Assembly (NCBI RefSeq): GCF_019430945.1
Contig: NZ_JAHYCB010000001.1
Span: 1 to 64,000 of the forward strand
DNA length: 64,000 bases
Direction: 5' to 3'
DNA from: Neorhizobium populisoli
Lineage (GTDB): Bacteria; Pseudomonadota; Alphaproteobacteria; Rhizobiales; Rhizobiaceae
Positions within the stretch are counted from its first letter, which is position 1; each line of letters starts with the position of its first letter. The position numbers and the translations under genes were made by a program. Under the pieces are notes generated by a model. That model saw only the letters and a list, made by a program, of their open reading frames with translations. It had not been told where the DNA came from and ran no database searches. This document shows positions 17,666 through 27,349 of the stretch, one piece after another.

Positions 17666-19156
17666 CTAAGGCTGACTGCCGCCAAGACCCGTGCCGGCAT
17701 GCGCGGCGAGATCTTCCGCCGTCATGCCGCGCCCGGCGCGATGCCCGGCCTCTCCATGCAGATAGACGCCGGCGGCGGCGGCCTCGAATGCTGGCACGCC
17801 TTGCGCCAAAAGCGCGCCGACCATGCCGGCCAACACGTCGCCCGAGCCGGCGGTCGCAAGCCAGGGCGAGCCATTCGTATTGATATAGGCGCGGCCATCC
17901 GGCGACGCGATTACCGTGTCGGCTCCCTTGTAGACGATGGCCGCATGCGCACGTTCCGCTGCCTTTACAGCCTTTTCGACCTTGCTCAGTTGTTTGTCTG
18001 CCGCGATATCGGGAAACAGCCGGGCGAATTCGCCCTCATGCGGCGTAAGCACGAGATGCGGCTCGTTGCCGGCGAAAGCATCGAAAAGCTCGACCGGCTT
18101 TTCCATGAAAGATGTAATGCCGTCCGCATCGAGCACCAGCGGGCGATCCTGAAGTGCCAGTGCAAAATCCCTTGCCTTTTCCCCGACGCCGAAACCCGGC
18201 CCGAGCACGAAAGCCGAAAGTTTGGCCGCCTGAAGCCAGGATTGCAAATCTTCCAGTCTGTCGACCCTATGCAGCATGATCGCCGTCAGCGAAGACGCGT
18301 TCACCTGAATTGCATCGCCAGGGGAAGCCACGGTCACCAGCCCTGCCCCGGCTTTAAGGCCGGCCGTGGCGGATAGGCGGGCTGCTCCCGTTTTCGAACC
18401 GCTGCCCGAAAATACGGCCAGATGGCCACGTCGGTATTTATGCGTGTCACTGCCCGGTTCGGGCAACAGGTCGCGCCATAGGAGCGGGTCGTTCCGCCTT
18501 GTCTTTCCGGCGACCAAGCGAATGATTCTGCGCGGGATGCCGATATCGAAGACTTCCGTGTCTCCACAGAGTGACCGTCCCGGAAGCAGAAGGTGCCCCG
18601 ATTTCAGTGCCATGAAGGTGATTGTGTGTTGGGCCCGAAAAGCCGCGCCGAGCGGCACGCCTCGCCTACCACAGACGCCGCTTGGCAGATCGACTGCCAG
18701 AACCGGCACGTTATCGTCCGTCACCTTGCCAATGACGTCGGAAACGATTTGCGGTACCTCGCGCGACAGGCCAGCGCCGAACAACGCATCGATCACGACG
18801 TCGCCTGATTCCGGGAGATAGAGTTCGAGAGAACGGGAGACGGCAGAACAGGCAATCCGCGCCTGACGCGCGTCGCCCTGCAATCTATCCGGATCACCCA
18901 GGTGAAAAACCGCGACCGACGCACCTGATTCCGCCAGCGCCTGCGCGGCGATATAACCGTCACCACCATTGTTTCCGGGGCCGCAAAGAACCACGAAGCG
19001 CAATGCGCCTGGAAAACATCGCAAAGCGGCGGCCGCAACGGCCTGCCCTGCCCGGTCCATCAGCCCGAAAGACGACAGGCCTGAATGCGCGGCCTGCGCA
19101 TCGGCTGTTGCCATTTCGTCGGGAGTCAGAAGAATGAGGTCGAGAGAAATTTCCAT
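17666..19156 (-). CDS. nnr: Bifunctional NAD(P)H-hydrate repair enzyme (epimerase + dehydratase)
   Basis: A 496-residue fusion that repairs hydrated NADH/NADPH. The N-terminal YjeF epimerase domain (about 1-220) shows VLCGPGNNGGDGYIAAQAL and PVLAVDLPSGVCG. The C-terminal ADP-dependent dehydratase (about 230-490) shows GSGSKTGAARLSATAGLKAGAG, LVLTPHEGEFARL and the phosphate loop ATAGSGDVLAG. Length and order match bacterial Nnr. Cytosolic. It is divergent from glnB, a neighbourhood also seen in other rhizobia. Confidence 0.95.
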   Translation of the reverse strand: MEISLDLILLTPDEMATADAQAAHSGLSSFGLMDRAGQAVAAAALRCFPGALRFVVLCGPGNNGGDGYIAAQALAESGASVAVFHLGDPDRLQGDARQARIACSAVSRSLELYLPESGDVVIDALFGAGLSREVPQIVSDVIGKVTDDNVPVLAVDLPSGVCGRRGVPLGAAFRAQHTITFMALKSGHLLLPGRSLCGDTEVFDIGIPRRIIRLVAGKTRRNDPLLWRDLLPEPGSDTHKYRRGHLAVFSGSGSKTGAARLSATAGLKAGAGLVTVASPGDAIQVNASSLTAIMLHRVDRLEDLQSWLQAAKLSAFVLGPGFGVGEKARDFALALQDRPLVLDADGITSFMEKPVELFDAFAGNEPHLVLTPHEGEFARLFPDIAADKQLSKVEKAVKAAERAHAAIVYKGADTVIASPDGRAYINTNGSPWLATAGSGDVLAGMVGALLAQGVPAFEAAAAGVYLHGEAGHRAGRGMTAEDLAAHAGTGLGGSQP

Positions 19157-19838
<682 letters not shown>

Positions 19839-19898
19839 TCCGCCCGCAGGCCAATCAGGTCCGGGTTTCAATCGTCATTTAACATCGAGGAAGGTCAT

Positions 19899-21308
19899 AT
19901 GACGAGCGCAAGCGAAATCATGAAACAGATCAAGGAAAACGACGTCAAGTTCGTGGACCTGCGCTTTACCGACCCGCGCGGTAAGCTGCACCACGTCACA
20001 ATGGACGTTGTTTGTGTCGACGAAGACATGTTTGCCGATGGCGTCATGTTCGACGGCTCCTCGATCGGTGGCTGGAAGGCCATCAACGAGTCCGACATGG
20101 TGCTGATGCCCGATCCGGCAACCGTCCATATGGACCCGTTCTTCGCCCAGTCGACCATGGTGATCGTCTGCGATATTCTCGATCCAGTCTCGGGCGAACC
20201 GTATAACCGCGATCCGCGCGGCACTGCGAAGAAGGCCGAAGCCTATCTCAAGGCCTCGGGTATCGGCGATACTGTTTTCGTTGGCCCCGAGCCGGAATTC
20301 TTCGTGTTCGACGACGTGAAGTACAAGGCCGATCCGTATAATACCGGTTTCAAGCTCGACTCGTCGGAACTGCCGTCCAACGACGACACCGACTACGAGA
20401 CAGGTAACCTCGGCCATCGTCCGCGCGTCAAGGGCGGCTATTTCCCGGTTCCGCCGATCGACAGCCTGCAGGACATGCGTTCCGAAATGCTGACAGTCCT
20501 GTCCGAAATGGGCGTTGTCGTCGAAAAGCATCACCACGAAGTGGCTTCCGCCCAGCACGAGCTCGGCGTCAAGTTCGACACGCTGGTGCGCAACGCCGAC
20601 AAGATCCAGATCTACAAATACGTCGTGCATCAGGTCGCCAATGCCTATGGCAAGACCGCGACCTTCATGCCGAAGCCGATCTTCGGCGATAACGGCTCCG
20701 GCATGCATGTTCACCAGTCGATCTGGAAGGACGGCAAGCCGACCTTCGCCGGCGACGAATATGCCGGCCTGTCGGAAAGCTGCCTGTTCTATATCGGCGG
20801 CATCATCAAGCATGCCAAGGCGATCAACGCCTTCTCCAACCCGACGACCAACTCCTACAAGCGTCTGGTCCCGGGTTACGAAGCGCCGGTTCTGCTTGCC
20901 TATTCGGCTCGTAACCGCTCGGCTTCGTGCCGTATCCCGTTCGGCACGGGTCCGAAGTCCAAGCGCGTCGAAGTTCGTTTCCCCGACCCGTTGGCTAACC
21001 CCTACCTTGCATTCGCCGCCATGCTGATGGCCGGCCTCGACGGCATCAAGAACAAGATCCATCCCGGCAAGGCCATGGACAAGGACCTGTACGACCTGCC
21101 GCCGAAGGAACTGAAGAAGATCCCGACCGTCTGCGGCTCGCTGCGCGAAGCGCTCGAAAACCTTGACCGCGACCGCAAGTTCCTGACCGCCGGCGGCGTC
21201 TTCGACGACGATCAGATCGACGCTTATATCGAGCTGAAGATGACGGAAGTCATGCGCTTCGAAATGACGCCGCATCCGGTCGAGTTCGACATGTATTATT
21301 CGGCCTAA
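19899..21308 (+). CDS. glnA: Glutamine synthetase, type I
   Basis: A 469-residue GSI subunit that makes glutamine from glutamate, ammonia and ATP. Visible blocks are [12 protein letters not shown] at the N-terminus, [12 protein letters not shown] (metal ligands), [15 protein letters not shown] and [11 protein letters not shown]. The regulatory tyrosine is Tyr398 in [10 protein letters not shown], so adenylylation by GlnE is expected. It is second in the glnBA operon and is followed by two hairpins. Confidence 0.98.
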   Translation: MTSASEIMKQIKENDVKFVDLRFTDPRGKLHHVTMDVVCVDEDMFADGVMFDGSSIGGWKAINESDMVLMPDPATVHMDPFFAQSTMVIVCDILDPVSGEPYNRDPRGTAKKAEAYLKASGIGDTVFVGPEPEFFVFDDVKYKADPYNTGFKLDSSELPSNDDTDYETGNLGHRPRVKGGYFPVPPIDSLQDMRSEMLTVLSEMGVVVEKHHHEVASAQHELGVKFDTLVRNADKIQIYKYVVHQVANAYGKTATFMPKPIFGDNGSGMHVHQSIWKDGKPTFAGDEYAGLSESCLFYIGGIIKHAKAINAFSNPTTNSYKRLVPGYEAPVLLAYSARNRSASCRIPFGTGPKSKRVEVRFPDPLANPYLAFAAMLMAGLDGIKNKIHPGKAMDKDLYDLPPKELKKIPTVCGSLREALENLDRDRKFLTAGGVFDDDQIDAYIELKMTEVMRFEMTPHPVEFDMYYSA

Positions 21309-21316
21309 GACTGGGC

Positions 21317-21337
21317 GGGCGCAGCTGGTCTGCGCCC
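21317..21337 (+). terminator. First hairpin after glnA
   Basis: GGGCGCAG (21317-21324) pairs with CTGCGCCC (21330-21337) around a CTGGT loop, nine bases past the glnA stop; a short TTTT follows at 21342. It works together with the stronger hairpin at 21352. Confidence 0.5.
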
Positions 21338-21351
21338 AGCATTTTCCGGAC

Positions 21352-21381
21352 GGCGGGCCGAAAGCCCGCCGTTTTCCTTTT
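21352..21381 (+). terminator. Intrinsic terminator after glnBA
   Basis: GGCGGGC (21352-21358) pairs with GCCCGCC (21364-21370) around CGAAA, followed by GTTTTCCTTTT. A classic stem plus T-run, 44 bases past the glnA stop. Confidence 0.85.
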
Positions 21382-21407
21382 CAGACTTTTCATCCCCCCG
21401 GTATCCG

Positions 21408-22331
21408 ATGCCCTCCCCGAACCATTTGCAGCCGCGCTCCTCCGACTGGCTGATCTTCCTGTTGGTGCCGGTCTTCTTTTCAAGCAATCTGATCTTCGGC
21501 CGCGGCGTCATCGGCGAAGTCGGGCCTTTCATTACCGCCTTCATTCGCTGGGCAGGCTCGACGCTGATCATGGTGCCGGTGCTCTATCGGGACTGGCCGG
21601 CAGCCTGGGCTTTCGTGAGGACCCAGACCTGGCTGTGGCTCTGGCTGGGTTTTCTCAGTATCGGCATCTGCGGCGGCTTTGTGTATTGGGCATTGACGCT
21701 CACCACAGCTTCGAATGCCACGCTGATCTATACGACGTCGTCGCTGTTCATCATTCTGCTGGAATGGTGGTTCGCGGGGCGCCGGGTCGGCGGACGCGAG
21801 CTGCTGGGCATGGTGGTCGCGTTTGCAGGCGTTGCGGCGATCGTTCTTCGCGGAGACTTTTCGGCGCTGACGCATATGAGCTTCAATCTCGGCGATCTCG
21901 GAATGCTGGTCGCGGCGATCGCTTTTGCGGTCTATTCGATCCTGCTGCGCCGCCCGGCTTCACAAGCGATCAGGCCGATGTCGCTCTTCGGGCTTATCGC
22001 ATTCTCAGGTTCGCTTCTGCTTCTGCCGCCTGCAGCCTGGGAGCTTTTCCACGGCGGTTTGCTGCCGAAAACGTTGTCCGCCTGGTCGAAGATCTCGGGA
22101 ATCATCCTGTTTGCCTCGCTTGCGGCCTTCTTCTGCTTTCAGCATACGGTCCGGATATTCGGCCCGGCGACGGCAGGTGTTACGCTTTACATGATGCCGC
22201 CGGTTTCCATCGTCATGGCGGTCGTCTTCCTCGGAGAGACGTTCGAATATTATCATGCACTCGGCATCGTATTGGTGCTCGGCGGCGTGATTCTGGCCAC
22301 GATGAAGAAGCGGGCGGTTAGAAATGCTTAA
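21408..22331 (+). CDS. EamA/DMT-family exporter
   Basis: A 307-residue protein with about ten hydrophobic spans arranged as two EamA repeats, the drug/metabolite transporter layout. The first repeat runs to about residue 140 and the second begins near LGMLVAAIAFAVYSILLRR. The C-terminus is basic (KKRAVRNA), consistent with a cytoplasmic end. Substrate unknown; an amino-acid or metabolite exporter is the usual guess for this family. A related EamA gene lies at 26414. Confidence 0.85.
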   Translation: MPSPNHLQPRSSDWLIFLLVPVFFSSNLIFGRGVIGEVGPFITAFIRWAGSTLIMVPVLYRDWPAAWAFVRTQTWLWLWLGFLSIGICGGFVYWALTLTTASNATLIYTTSSLFIILLEWWFAGRRVGGRELLGMVVAFAGVAAIVLRGDFSALTHMSFNLGDLGMLVAAIAFAVYSILLRRPASQAIRPMSLFGLIAFSGSLLLLPPAAWELFHGGLLPKTLSAWSKISGIILFASLAAFFCFQHTVRIFGPATAGVTLYMMPPVSIVMAVVFLGETFEYYHALGIVLVLGGVILATMKKRAVRNA

Positions 22332-22372
22332 GTCTAAAGGCTGGAACGTTGTGTGTGCAGCTGCATTATTCT

Positions 22373-22401
22373 CTTGATGTCGGAGAAATTTATTCCCACA
22401 T
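22373..22401 (+). promoter_or_regulatory. Possible RpoH heat-shock promoter of hspQ
   Basis: CTTG at 22373-22376 is followed after 18 bases by CCCACAT at 22395-22401, close to the alphaproteobacterial sigma-32 pattern CTTG-N17/18-CYTATNT. It ends 26 bases before the hspQ start. The match at the -10 is imperfect. Confidence 0.4.
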
Positions 22402-22426
22402 TAAGATGCGGAAAGGACATCGCACC

Positions 22427-22756
22427 ATGAAACAACGGAACGCCAAATTCACTATCGGAGAAGTGGTTCGCCACAAGGTTTTTCCGTTTCGCGGCGTCGT
22501 GTTCGATGTAGATCCGGAATATGCCAATACGGAGGAATGGTGGAATGCCATTCCAGCGGAAATCCGACCGAGCAAGGATCAGCCATACTATCACCTTCTC
22601 GCAGAGAATGATGATACCGAATATGTCGCCTATGTTTCGGAACAGAACCTGATTCATGACGAAAGCGAGACGCCGCTTCGCAATCCACAGGTCTATCAGA
22701 TTTTCGATCGCGACCAGACGGGCCATTTGAAGCCGAAGGTTATCCTGGCTCACTGA
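22427..22756 (+). CDS. hspQ: Heat shock protein HspQ
   Basis: A 109-residue protein of the HspQ/YccV family, known in enterobacteria as a heat-shock protein that promotes proteolysis (a Lon and ClpS partner). Blocks: FTIGEVVRHKVFPFRGVVFDVDPEY, the acidic-aromatic NTEEWWNAIP, DQPYYHLLAEND and YVAYVSEQNL. The start at 22427 follows AAAGGACAT; an upstream in-frame ATG at 22406 (MRKGHRT) is less likely. It has its own possible heat-shock promoter and its own terminator. Confidence 0.9.
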   Translation: MKQRNAKFTIGEVVRHKVFPFRGVVFDVDPEYANTEEWWNAIPAEIRPSKDQPYYHLLAENDDTEYVAYVSEQNLIHDESETPLRNPQVYQIFDRDQTGHLKPKVILAH

Positions 22757-22782
22757 TCTCAATCACTGCCGTAAACATCAGC

Positions 22783-22809
22783 GCGCCGGTAACTTGCCGG
22801 CGCTTTTTT
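22783..22809 (+). terminator. Intrinsic terminator of hspQ
   Basis: GCGCCGG (22783-22789) pairs with CCGGCGC (22797-22803) around TAACTTG and is followed by six T residues. Confidence 0.85.
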
Positions 22810-22861
22810 GTTGTTCAAAGCGCAGCGTAGGCGACGTTCTGACGTTGCATCAGCCGGAATC

Positions 22862-22886
22862 AAAAAGCCCGGCTCATGGCCGGGCT
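22862..22886 (-). terminator. Intrinsic terminator of the IalB gene
   Basis: On the minus strand AGCCCGGC pairs with GCCGGGCT (arms 22866-22873 and 22879-22886), followed by five Ts (the A-run at 22862-22866). It ends the minus-strand ialB-like gene, 22 bases past its stop. Confidence 0.85.
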
Positions 22887-22907
22887 TCGAAGTCTCTGAA
22901 AACTGGC

Positions 22908-23561
22908 TTACTGGCCCTGCTTTGCAGCGTTCTGGGCGTCTTCCAGCTTCTTGCGGGTTTCTTCCGCCTTCTTCTGCAGCCCTTCTTCCAGGCTGCGCTG
23001 GCTCTGGGCGATCTTTTCCTGCGGCATGGCCGGGCCATCATACACGCCGGTAAAGCCGGAGAGCGCCATCTTGATCGGGTTCGGGGCACGACGGAAGTTC
23101 ACCGAGGTGAAGACCACTTCAGTGCCCTTCTTCAGGCTGGCGATCATGGCATCGGTCAGCGGAACTTCGGCGGTGCACTTGTCCGGAAGGCAAACGATGT
23201 AGTCGAGCTTCTGACCCTTGCCGCCGTCAATCTGCATGACGATGCCCGGGGGCACGAGACGTGCGGTCGGAACCGAAACCTGCAGGATCTTGCGGTTGAC
23301 CTTGCCTTCGACCGAGATGAGGCCAACGGCAGTGATCAGCTGGCCGTTCTGGGCGGCAATGATATTCTGAACAACGCAGAGGTCTGCATCTTCCTGCTTG
23401 GTGCAGGTCTTGAACCAGCCCATCGGCGGCGCACCCGGAGCTGCACCGGCACCCGGTGCTGCGTCCTGCGCCATAGCTGCAACCGGCATTGCAGTCGCTG
23501 CAGCCGAAAGAGCAAGAGCGGACAATGCGGTCCGCAGAACTTGGGTTGCCTTAAGCATCAT
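22908..23561 (-). CDS. Invasion-associated locus B (IalB) family protein
   Basis: A 217-residue exported protein: a signal peptide (LRTALSALALSAAATA, cleavage likely after AMAQ near residue 32), a short Ala/Gly/Pro linker, then the IalB domain with paired cysteines (TCTKQEDADLCVVQNI and YIVCLPDKCTAEVPL). The C-terminal 45 residues (QRSLEEGLQKKAEETRKKLEDAQ) are a charged coiled coil not present in all family members. IalB aids red-cell invasion in Bartonella; in free-living rhizobia its role is unknown. The 279-base spacer upstream holds no gene I can support. Confidence 0.85.
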   Translation of the reverse strand: MMLKATQVLRTALSALALSAAATAMPVAAMAQDAAPGAGAAPGAPPMGWFKTCTKQEDADLCVVQNIIAAQNGQLITAVGLISVEGKVNRKILQVSVPTARLVPPGIVMQIDGGKGQKLDYIVCLPDKCTAEVPLTDAMIASLKKGTEVVFTSVNFRRAPNPIKMALSGFTGVYDGPAMPQEKIAQSQRSLEEGLQKKAEETRKKLEDAQNAAKQGQ

Positions 23562-23840
23562 AACGAGATCCGTCTCCTGAAATCCGTTGGGGTACGGCTC
23601 ACGCCGCTCAAACCCTTGGGGTGTCCTACTGCCCTGTCACCTGTCGGTCAAATGAGGCAATTGAATGACCCGCCCGTGCGGCAAACCTGTTACATCGGGG
23701 CGGCTTCGATATCCAGCCCTTCTTTTGCTTTTTTTGACAGGACGTTAACGCGGGCGATCACTCTTTTGCGCGCGAAGTGCCGTTGGTGCCATCAGAGCCA
23801 TGCGCTATTTTGATTTCGAATCAGCGAGGAATTCAACATC

Positions 23841-25670
23841 ATGGGTCCCATGCGACGCTTCGTTGCGGTGATAGCCGTCCTTTTCGCCGCCCCGGCCCTC
23901 CTGGCGGAGCCCGTTTCGGCCGAGCCGGTGCACGGTATTTCCATGCATGGAATGCCGGCGCTGCCGCCGGATTACAAGAATTTTCCCTATGTGAATCCCA
24001 ACGTCAAAAAGGGCGGCAAGATCGTCTATGGCGTCGTCGGCACGTTCGATAATCTCAACCCGTTCATCCTCAAAAGCATGCGCACCACGGCGCGCGGCAT
24101 GTGGGATCCGGTCTTCGGAAACATGATGTACGAGACGCTGATGACGCGTTCGAGCGACGAGCCGTTCACGCTTTACGGTTTGCTCGCCGAAAGCGTCGAA
24201 TGGGACGACAACCGAAGCTTCGTCCAGTTCAATCTCAACCCGAAGGCTATGTGGTCGGACGGCAAGCCGGTGACACCGGAAGACGTCATCTTCAGCTTCG
24301 AGCTGATGCGCGACAAGGGCCGTATTCCGTTTTCGACCCGTCTCAAGCCCGTCGAGAAGATGGAAAAAGTCGGCGAGCGCGGTGTCCGGTTTACGCTGAA
24401 CAAGATCGCCGACCGCGAATTTCCCTTGATCCTCGCGACGGCGGCCCCGATCCTGCCGAAACACGACATCAATCCGGATACATTTGACAGGACGACCTTG
24501 AAGCCGCCGGTCGGTTCCGGCCCATACAAGGTCAAATCGATTTCGCCCGGCGAGCGGATCATCTATGAGCGCCGGTCGGATTATTGGGGGCAGAACCTGC
24601 CTTCGAAGATCGGCTTCGATAATTACGACCAGATCGCGGTCGAGTATTTCCTCGAGGACAATACCCTGTTCGAGGCTTTCAAGAAGGGTGTGGTCGATAT
24701 CTATCCGGATGGCAGTCCGACGCACTGGGACCGCGCTTACGACTTCCCGGCCGTTCAGAACGGGCAGATAACCAAGGATGCCTTCAAGGCGCAATTGCCG
24801 ACCGGCATGCTGGGCTTCGTATTCAACCTGCGTCGCCCGATCTTTTCCGATGTGAATGTCCGTGCCGGCCTGTCGCTGGCATTCGATTTCGAATGGGCGA
24901 ACAAGAACCTTTTCGAAGGCGCCTACACCCGCACCGAGAGCCTGTGGCAGAATTCCCCGCTGACGTCGCTCGGCAAGCCGGCCGACGAACGCGAACTCAG
25001 GATTCTCGGACCGATCAAGGACAAGATCGAGCCTGCGGTGCTGGACGGTAGCTATAGCCTTCCCAAGACTGACGGCTCCGGCGCCGACCGCAAGGTATTG
25101 CGCGAAGCGGTCGATCTGCTGAAGAAGGCGGGCTACACGATCAAGAGCGGCAAGATGTCGAATGCATCAGGCCGGCCGCTCGCGTTTGAATTGATGAGCC
25201 AGACGCCCGACCAGGAAAAGCTTGCGATCGCCTATCAGCGGACACTCAAGCTGATAGGCGTCGACATGTCGATCCGCACAGTGGATGACGCCCAATATCA
25301 GGCGCGTTCGGGCAATTTCGACTACGACATGATCATCAAGGCCTACCCCGCATCGCTGTCACCCGGCATCGAGCAGGTCAACCGATGGGGCTCGTCATCG
25401 CGTAAAGCGGAAGGCAGTTTCAATTTCGCCGGCACGGCCGATCCCGGCATCGACAAACTGATCGAGACGATGACGACCGTGCGCAGTCTGGAGGATTTCG
25501 AGGCGACTGTCCGTGCTTACGACCGCCTGCTGATTTCCGGTCACTATATGGTGCCGCTCTATCATATTCCGGAACAACGGGTGGCGCGGCGCAGCTATAT
25601 CGGTTATCCCGAAAAGCTGCCGCTCTATGGCTACCAGCTCAACACCTGGTGGGACAAGCGCGCGCAATAA
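23841..25670 (+). CDS. Family 5 extracellular solute-binding protein, YejA-like
   Basis: A 609-residue periplasmic binding protein of the peptide/opine class. A signal peptide (FVAVIAVLFAAPALLA) ends near residue 28. The SBP_bac_5 domain covers most of the rest: GTFDNLNPFILK, then VQFNLNPKAMWSDGKPVTPEDVIFS, and GSGPYKVKSISPG. Size and the HGISMHG start of the mature protein fit YejA-type peptide-binding proteins. No permease or ATPase genes are next to it, so it is an orphan here or supplies a transporter encoded elsewhere. An upstream in-frame start is not needed. Confidence 0.88.
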   Translation: MGPMRRFVAVIAVLFAAPALLAEPVSAEPVHGISMHGMPALPPDYKNFPYVNPNVKKGGKIVYGVVGTFDNLNPFILKSMRTTARGMWDPVFGNMMYETLMTRSSDEPFTLYGLLAESVEWDDNRSFVQFNLNPKAMWSDGKPVTPEDVIFSFELMRDKGRIPFSTRLKPVEKMEKVGERGVRFTLNKIADREFPLILATAAPILPKHDINPDTFDRTTLKPPVGSGPYKVKSISPGERIIYERRSDYWGQNLPSKIGFDNYDQIAVEYFLEDNTLFEAFKKGVVDIYPDGSPTHWDRAYDFPAVQNGQITKDAFKAQLPTGMLGFVFNLRRPIFSDVNVRAGLSLAFDFEWANKNLFEGAYTRTESLWQNSPLTSLGKPADERELRILGPIKDKIEPAVLDGSYSLPKTDGSGADRKVLREAVDLLKKAGYTIKSGKMSNASGRPLAFELMSQTPDQEKLAIAYQRTLKLIGVDMSIRTVDDAQYQARSGNFDYDMIIKAYPASLSPGIEQVNRWGSSSRKAEGSFNFAGTADPGIDKLIETMTTVRSLEDFEATVRAYDRLLISGHYMVPLYHIPEQRVARRSYIGYPEKLPLYGYQLNTWWDKRAQ

Positions 25671-25725
25671 TCCCTCCCCGGCTCTCAAGTCGCCTCGGAA
25701 ATTGCCCATAGGAAAGGACGCCGCC

Positions 25726-26397
25726 ATGGAGCGCGTGACCATCGACATCGTCTCGGACATCGTTTGCCCATGGTGCTATCTCGGCAAGGCGCGGCTGGAG
25801 CTTGCGGTTGCGGAAGTGCAGGACGAGATCGGCGTCGATGTGAACTGGCGCCCCTACCGGCTGAACCCGGAACACCCGCCGGAAGGCGTCGATCATCAGG
25901 CGCATCTGATCGAGAAGCTGGGCGGCAAGGATTCCGTCGAGCGCGCCCATGACATGCTGAGGAAACTCGGCGAGGAAGTCGGGATCAAATACGATTTCGA
26001 GGCGATCAAGATCGGTCCGAACACGCTCGATGCACACCGTCTGCTGCATTGGGCGATGATGGAAGGCCGCGAGATCCAGGACAAGGTTGCGACCGCGCTC
26101 TTCAAGGCGAATTTCGAGGAAGGCCGCAATGTCGGCGATCATGCCGTGCTGGCGGACATTGCCGAGAAATCCGGGCTCGACCGCAAGGTCATCGAGAACC
26201 TGCTTTCCACCGATGCGGACAAGGACACAGTCGTTTCCGAAATCGAGGCAGCGCAGAAGATGGGCGTCACCGGTGTGCCGTTCTTCATCATCGATGGTCA
26301 ATATGCGGTCAGCGGCGCGCAGACCCCGGATGTGCTTGCCAATGCGCTGCGCGAAATCGCCCAGCTGAAGAGCGAAGCCCGCAAGGGTATGATCTGA
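25726..26397 (+). CDS. DsbA-family thioredoxin-like oxidoreductase (FrnE-like)
   Basis: A 223-residue cytosolic thioredoxin-fold protein with a CPWC active site in DIVCPWCYLGKARLE at about residues 10-13. The inserted helical domain and the C-terminal GVTGVPFFIIDGQYAVSGAQ (cis-Pro loop) match the FrnE/2-hydroxychromene-2-carboxylate isomerase group. No signal peptide. The start at 25726 follows AAAGGACG; the longer frame upstream has no homology. Followed 16 bases later by an EamA exporter on the same strand. Confidence 0.9.
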   Translation: MERVTIDIVSDIVCPWCYLGKARLELAVAEVQDEIGVDVNWRPYRLNPEHPPEGVDHQAHLIEKLGGKDSVERAHDMLRKLGEEVGIKYDFEAIKIGPNTLDAHRLLHWAMMEGREIQDKVATALFKANFEEGRNVGDHAVLADIAEKSGLDRKVIENLLSTDADKDTVVSEIEAAQKMGVTGVPFFIIDGQYAVSGAQTPDVLANALREIAQLKSEARKGMI

Positions 26398-26413
26398 ACA
26401 CGGAACCAATGAC

Positions 26414-27349
26414 GTGCGTAGCGACCAGAGCCTGAAGGGCGTTCTTCTCGCCTTCCTTTCGTTTGCCGCCTATTCGTGGAGCGATGCCAGCGTCAAGATG
26501 ATCGAGGGCGCGCTGACGCCCTATGAGATGGGCTTCTGGGGCGCCGTCTTCATGCTGGCCGGCTTTCCGTTTCTTTTGAAGAAGGATGACCGCTGGCATG
26601 ATGCCTTCCGCAGCACAAACCGGCCATTGTGGATCCTGCGGTTCTTCTCCGCGGCGATCGGCACGATCGGCAGCGTTGCCGCCTTCACCTATCTTTCGAT
26701 GGCGGAAGCTTTCGCACTGATATTCCTGCTGCCCTCGTTCGTGACGATCATGTCGGTGATTTTCCTGAAGGAAACCGTCGGCATCCGGCGCTGGAGTGCC
26801 GTGGTGATCGGCTTTATCGGCGTGCTCGTCGTGCTTCGTCCCGGTTTCCGCGAGCTGTCGATCGGTCATCTCGGCGCGGTCTTTGCCGGGCTCTCGGGTG
26901 CCATCTCGATCGTTATCTACCGGGCAATGGGACCGACCGAAAAGACCATTTCGCTCTACGGCGCCGGTATTGCCGGCGTGCTGGTGGTTCTCGGCTTCAT
27001 GATGATCCCGGACTTCCGCTGGCCGACCATGATCGAATGGGTGATGCTGGCAGGTTACGGCCTGCTGGGAGCCTTCGCGACGATCATGCTGATGTATGCC
27101 GCCAACTACGCTCCGGCCGCCATGATCGGCCCACCGCAATATAGCCAGATGCTATGGGCGATCCTTTTCGGTTACCTGATCTTCGGCGATACGGTCGATC
27201 TGCCGATGCTGATCGGCATCCTGCTGATCATTGGTTCCGGCCTGCTGACCCTGGCGCGCGAGCGGGCTCGCGACGTGCCGCTGCCGCATTCCGTCGCGCC
27301 CGATCCGCAGGCGGCTGCCGTGACCATTCCGGAAAAATCCGGTCCTTAA
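26414..27349 (+). CDS. EamA/DMT-family exporter
   Basis: A 311-residue membrane protein with two EamA repeats and about ten spans; the first begins LLAFLSFAAYSWSDASVK and the second near LGAVFAGLSGAISIVIYRAMG. The start codon is GTG at 26414, the only in-frame start near the first helix. The C-terminal tail is polar and likely cytoplasmic. It converges on mfd with no gap (the stops are at 27349 and 27350). Substrate unknown; S-adenosylmethionine or riboflavin transporters belong to the same fold. Confidence 0.85.
   Translation: MRSDQSLKGVLLAFLSFAAYSWSDASVKMIEGALTPYEMGFWGAVFMLAGFPFLLKKDDRWHDAFRSTNRPLWILRFFSAAIGTIGSVAAFTYLSMAEAFALIFLLPSFVTIMSVIFLKETVGIRRWSAVVIGFIGVLVVLRPGFRELSIGHLGAVFAGLSGAISIVIYRAMGPTEKTISLYGAGIAGVLVVLGFMMIPDFRWPTMIEWVMLAGYGLLGAFATIMLMYAANYAPAAMIGPPQYSQMLWAILFGYLIFGDTVDLPMLIGILLIIGSGLLTLARERARDVPLPHSVAPDPQAAAVTIPEKSGP

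Noticed and set aside
19875-21275. 466-codon open frame opposite glnA
   Set aside because: Shadow of glnA with low-complexity composition and no recognisable domain.
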